Positions 62,517 to 64,000 of a DNA stretch of 64,000 nt are shown piece after piece; positions within the stretch are counted from its first letter, which is position 1; each line of letters opens with the position of its first letter. The position numbers and the translations under genes are program-made. The notes beneath the pieces were generated by a model. The model saw only the letters and a program-made list of their open reading frames with translations, was not told where the DNA came from and did not search any database. The stretch comes from Armatimonadota bacterium (lineage in GTDB: Bacteria > Armatimonadota > Zipacnadia > UBA1398 > JAKPQA01), in the NCBI GenBank assembly GCA_029547025.1, contig JAKPQA010000022.1, positions 29,105 to 93,104 on the forward strand. Reading direction: 5' to 3'.

Positions 62517-62520
62517 CGTC

Positions 62521-64000
62521 ATGCGAGTGAGCGTCGTTGTGGTCGCTCTGCTGATCCTGTTGCCCATGCCTCGGGCGCTGTGCGCCGACATCCCTTCGCT
62601 CGCGTGGCAGGAGCGGTCGGACTGGACCAACGTGAAGACCGATGTCGAGCCGCGGGCCGTGGGCGACGGGCAGGCGGATGACACGGCGGCGATACAGGCC
62701 GCGCTGGACCGGGCGGCGGCCAGCGGCACCGCCTACCTGCCGCCGGGAACGTACCGCATCACCCGTACGCTTGCTTTCACCGGCCCAGCCGTAGGGTGCC
62801 TTGTGGTCGGGCATGGGCGCGATACCGTCATCGTCTGGGACGGCCCCGAGGGCGGTCGCATGTTCCGCAGCAATGGCGTGGCCTACAGCCGCTATGTGGG
62901 CCTGAGTTGGGATGGGCGTGGGAGGGCAGCCGTCGGGTTCGACCATGCATCGGAGCTGCGGTTCGAGACGGAGGTCCGGCACGAGCACGAGGCCTTCCGC
63001 AACTTCACGGGCTACGGGATCCGCGTCGGAAACGAGCAGAATCTCGCCTCGGCCGAGATCCTCTACCGCAACTGCCTGTTCGAGGACTGCGGCACGGGGC
63101 TCGGGTTCCTCACTTTCAACGACTACGACAACACCATCGACCGCTGCGAGTTCGTCCGTTGCGGCACAGGGGTCTTCGACAACAAGGGCAACTTCTACGC
63201 CCGCAACTGCCACTTCGAGGGCAGCGCGGTGGCCGATTTCAGTGTCGGCAGCGAGCACGGCAGCTCGATCCGCCGGTGTACGTCCATTGGTTCGCGGCGT
63301 TTCATCGAGGAGCGCGGCACCATCGCTCCATTGACCGTACAGGACTGCCATGTGGCGGGCTGGACCGACCCCCAGTGCGCCGTGCTGCTCGCCGGAAGCC
63401 CGGTTCTCATGTTCGACTGTTCGTTCGATCGCCCCCCATCGGAAGCGTCTCCTGTCCTCGAGACGGCCGGCGGGCAGATCTTCTTCACCAGCAACAACAG
63501 CCCCGGTCCCGCAGACCAGCTCGTACGCCAGTCCGAAGGTGCGCGGCTGTACGAGATCCCGGCTGGCAAGCTCGGCGGCGTGGTGGCATCGGCCGAGCAG
63601 CGGTTCCTGCTGGAGACGGTGCCGTCGCCCGGCCGCGTGTTCGACGCTGTGGTCGACTTCGGAGCCAAGGGGGACGGTCAGACGGATTGCACGGAAGCGA
63701 TCCAGCAGACCATCGATGCGGCGAGGGCGGCCGGGAATGGGGCGGTCGCCTATCTCCCGACGGGTTCCTATGTGGTGTTGAAGACGCTCAAGGTCACGGG
63801 CGGTGACTACACGCTCAGTGGTAGCGGCTTCGGGTGCCAGCTGCTCTGGCGCGGCGAGCCCGGGCAGTCCATCGTCGAGGTGAGCGACGCCGAGGGCGTG
63901 ACCCTCGCCAGCATGGCGATCGGGCACCATGATGCGGGGCCCATGGACCACGGCGCTGACGTGCTGGTGACGGCACCGTCGGGCCGACCATGCCGAGTGG
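62521..64000 (+). CDS. Exported double beta-helix (pectate-lyase-3-like) protein, 3' truncated by the window edge
   Basis: The frame opens at ATG 62521 and has no stop before the window ends, so at least 493 residues are encoded. A signal peptide (VSVVVVALLILLPM to ALCA) is followed by a first module with DDTAAIQAALDRAA and AYLPPGTYRITRTL, then beta-helix turns rich in Asn and Cys (AEILYRNCLFEDCGTG, DNTIDRCEFVRCGTG). A second module begins at FGAKGDGQTDCTEAI with AYLPTGSYVVLKTL. Two such modules recall GH55/Pectate_lyase_3 proteins. It is likely secreted and binds or cuts polysaccharide. A long open frame on the other strand is its shadow. Confidence 0.85.
   Translation, partial: MRVSVVVVALLILLPMPRALCADIPSLAWQERSDWTNVKTDVEPRAVGDGQADDTAAIQAALDRAAASGTAYLPPGTYRITRTLAFTGPAVGCLVVGHGRDTVIVWDGPEGGRMFRSNGVAYSRYVGLSWDGRGRAAVGFDHASELRFETEVRHEHEAFRNFTGYGIRVGNEQNLASAEILYRNCLFEDCGTGLGFLTFNDYDNTIDRCEFVRCGTGVFDNKGNFYARNCHFEGSAVADFSVGSEHGSSIRRCTSIGSRRFIEERGTIAPLTVQDCHVAGWTDPQCAVLLAGSPVLMFDCSFDRPPSEASPVLETAGGQIFFTSNNSPGPADQLVRQSEGARLYEIPAGKLGGVVASAEQRFLLETVPSPGRVFDAVVDFGAKGDGQTDCTEAIQQTIDAARAAGNGAVAYLPTGSYVVLKTLKVTGGDYTLSGSGFGCQLLWRGEPGQSIVEVSDAEGVTLASMAIGHHDAGPMDHGADVLVTAPSGRPCRV

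Noticed and set aside
62500..63951. 483-codon minus-strand frame at the window end
   Set aside because: The plus strand encodes a signal peptide and beta-helix modules; the minus frame has no domain.
1..64000. CRISPR arrays, tRNA or rRNA genes, insertion sequences
   Set aside because: By-eye reading found no regular direct repeats with spacers, no tRNA T-arm/CCA pattern outside coding genes, and no transposase.

Overview
The window is about 64 kb of GC-rich, densely packed bacterial chromosome. Every real gene shows the strong G/C third-position bias that also creates long false antisense frames. No gene-free stretch reaches 300 bases; the longest are about 250. I see no rRNA, tRNA, CRISPR array, insertion sequence or prophage. 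The gene set suggests a free-living, respiring bacterium with meso-diaminopimelate murein, a Tat pathway, lipoproteins and surface polysaccharide. The mix of HslUV, TrmFO, MutS2, type III pantothenate kinase, a DUF1015 protein, a ThuA-domain protein and exported beta-helix/glycoside-hydrolase-like proteins would fit an uncultured lineage of the Armatimonadota/Hydrogenedentota/Sumerlaeota kind. That placement is only a guess.

Layout. 1-9557 (+): the end of mutS2; a class V aminotransferase, serA, a DUF1015 protein and a class I aminotransferase (a probable serine/amino-acid unit); an M42 peptidase; and an exported protein with an assembly-lipoprotein-like domain. 9554-10615 (-): an exported DUF6569-like protein. 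28381-10867 (-): a long run reading trmFO-xerC-hslV-hslU and then the division/cell-wall cluster rsmH-ftsL-ftsI-murE-murF-mraY-murD-ftsW-murG-murC-ftsQ. mraZ, murB, ddl, ftsA and ftsZ are not in it. 28465-29687 (+): two tandem SIS sugar-phosphate proteins, the first with a Tat-type N-terminus. 30393-29770 and 31181-30510 (-): a ThuA-domain protein and an ECF-like sigma factor.

31431-37622 (+): a Trm112-like protein, a family 2 glycosyltransferase, an O-antigen-ligase/TPR protein, aroQ, an M24 peptidase and a geranylgeranyl-reductase-family flavoprotein. 38507-37638 (-): an exported isoaspartate methyltransferase. 40455-38541 (-): a VWA protein and a J-like/zinc-ribbon/FHA protein, divergent from an RsbW-like ATPase, coaX and a TMTC-like TPR membrane protein at 40620-43549 (+). 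57523-43541 (-): a complete 14-gene complex I operon, nuoA to nuoN in canonical order. 57743-64000 (mostly +): a glutaredoxin-like protein, a hicB-hicA toxin-antitoxin pair, a YdcF-like protein, a PD40 beta-propeller lipoprotein (-), an exported TIM-barrel-like protein and a beta-helix protein cut by the window end.

How they work together: the central blocks are housekeeping (murein precursor synthesis and division, proteolysis, chromosome resolution, tRNA methylation, NADH respiration). Between them lie small accessory modules. The most unusual are the VWA/FHA/RsbW-like signalling locus, the Tat-tagged SIS pair, the exported isoaspartate methyltransferase and the ftsW-murG overlap. Many genes overlap by 1-11 bases, so translational coupling is the rule.
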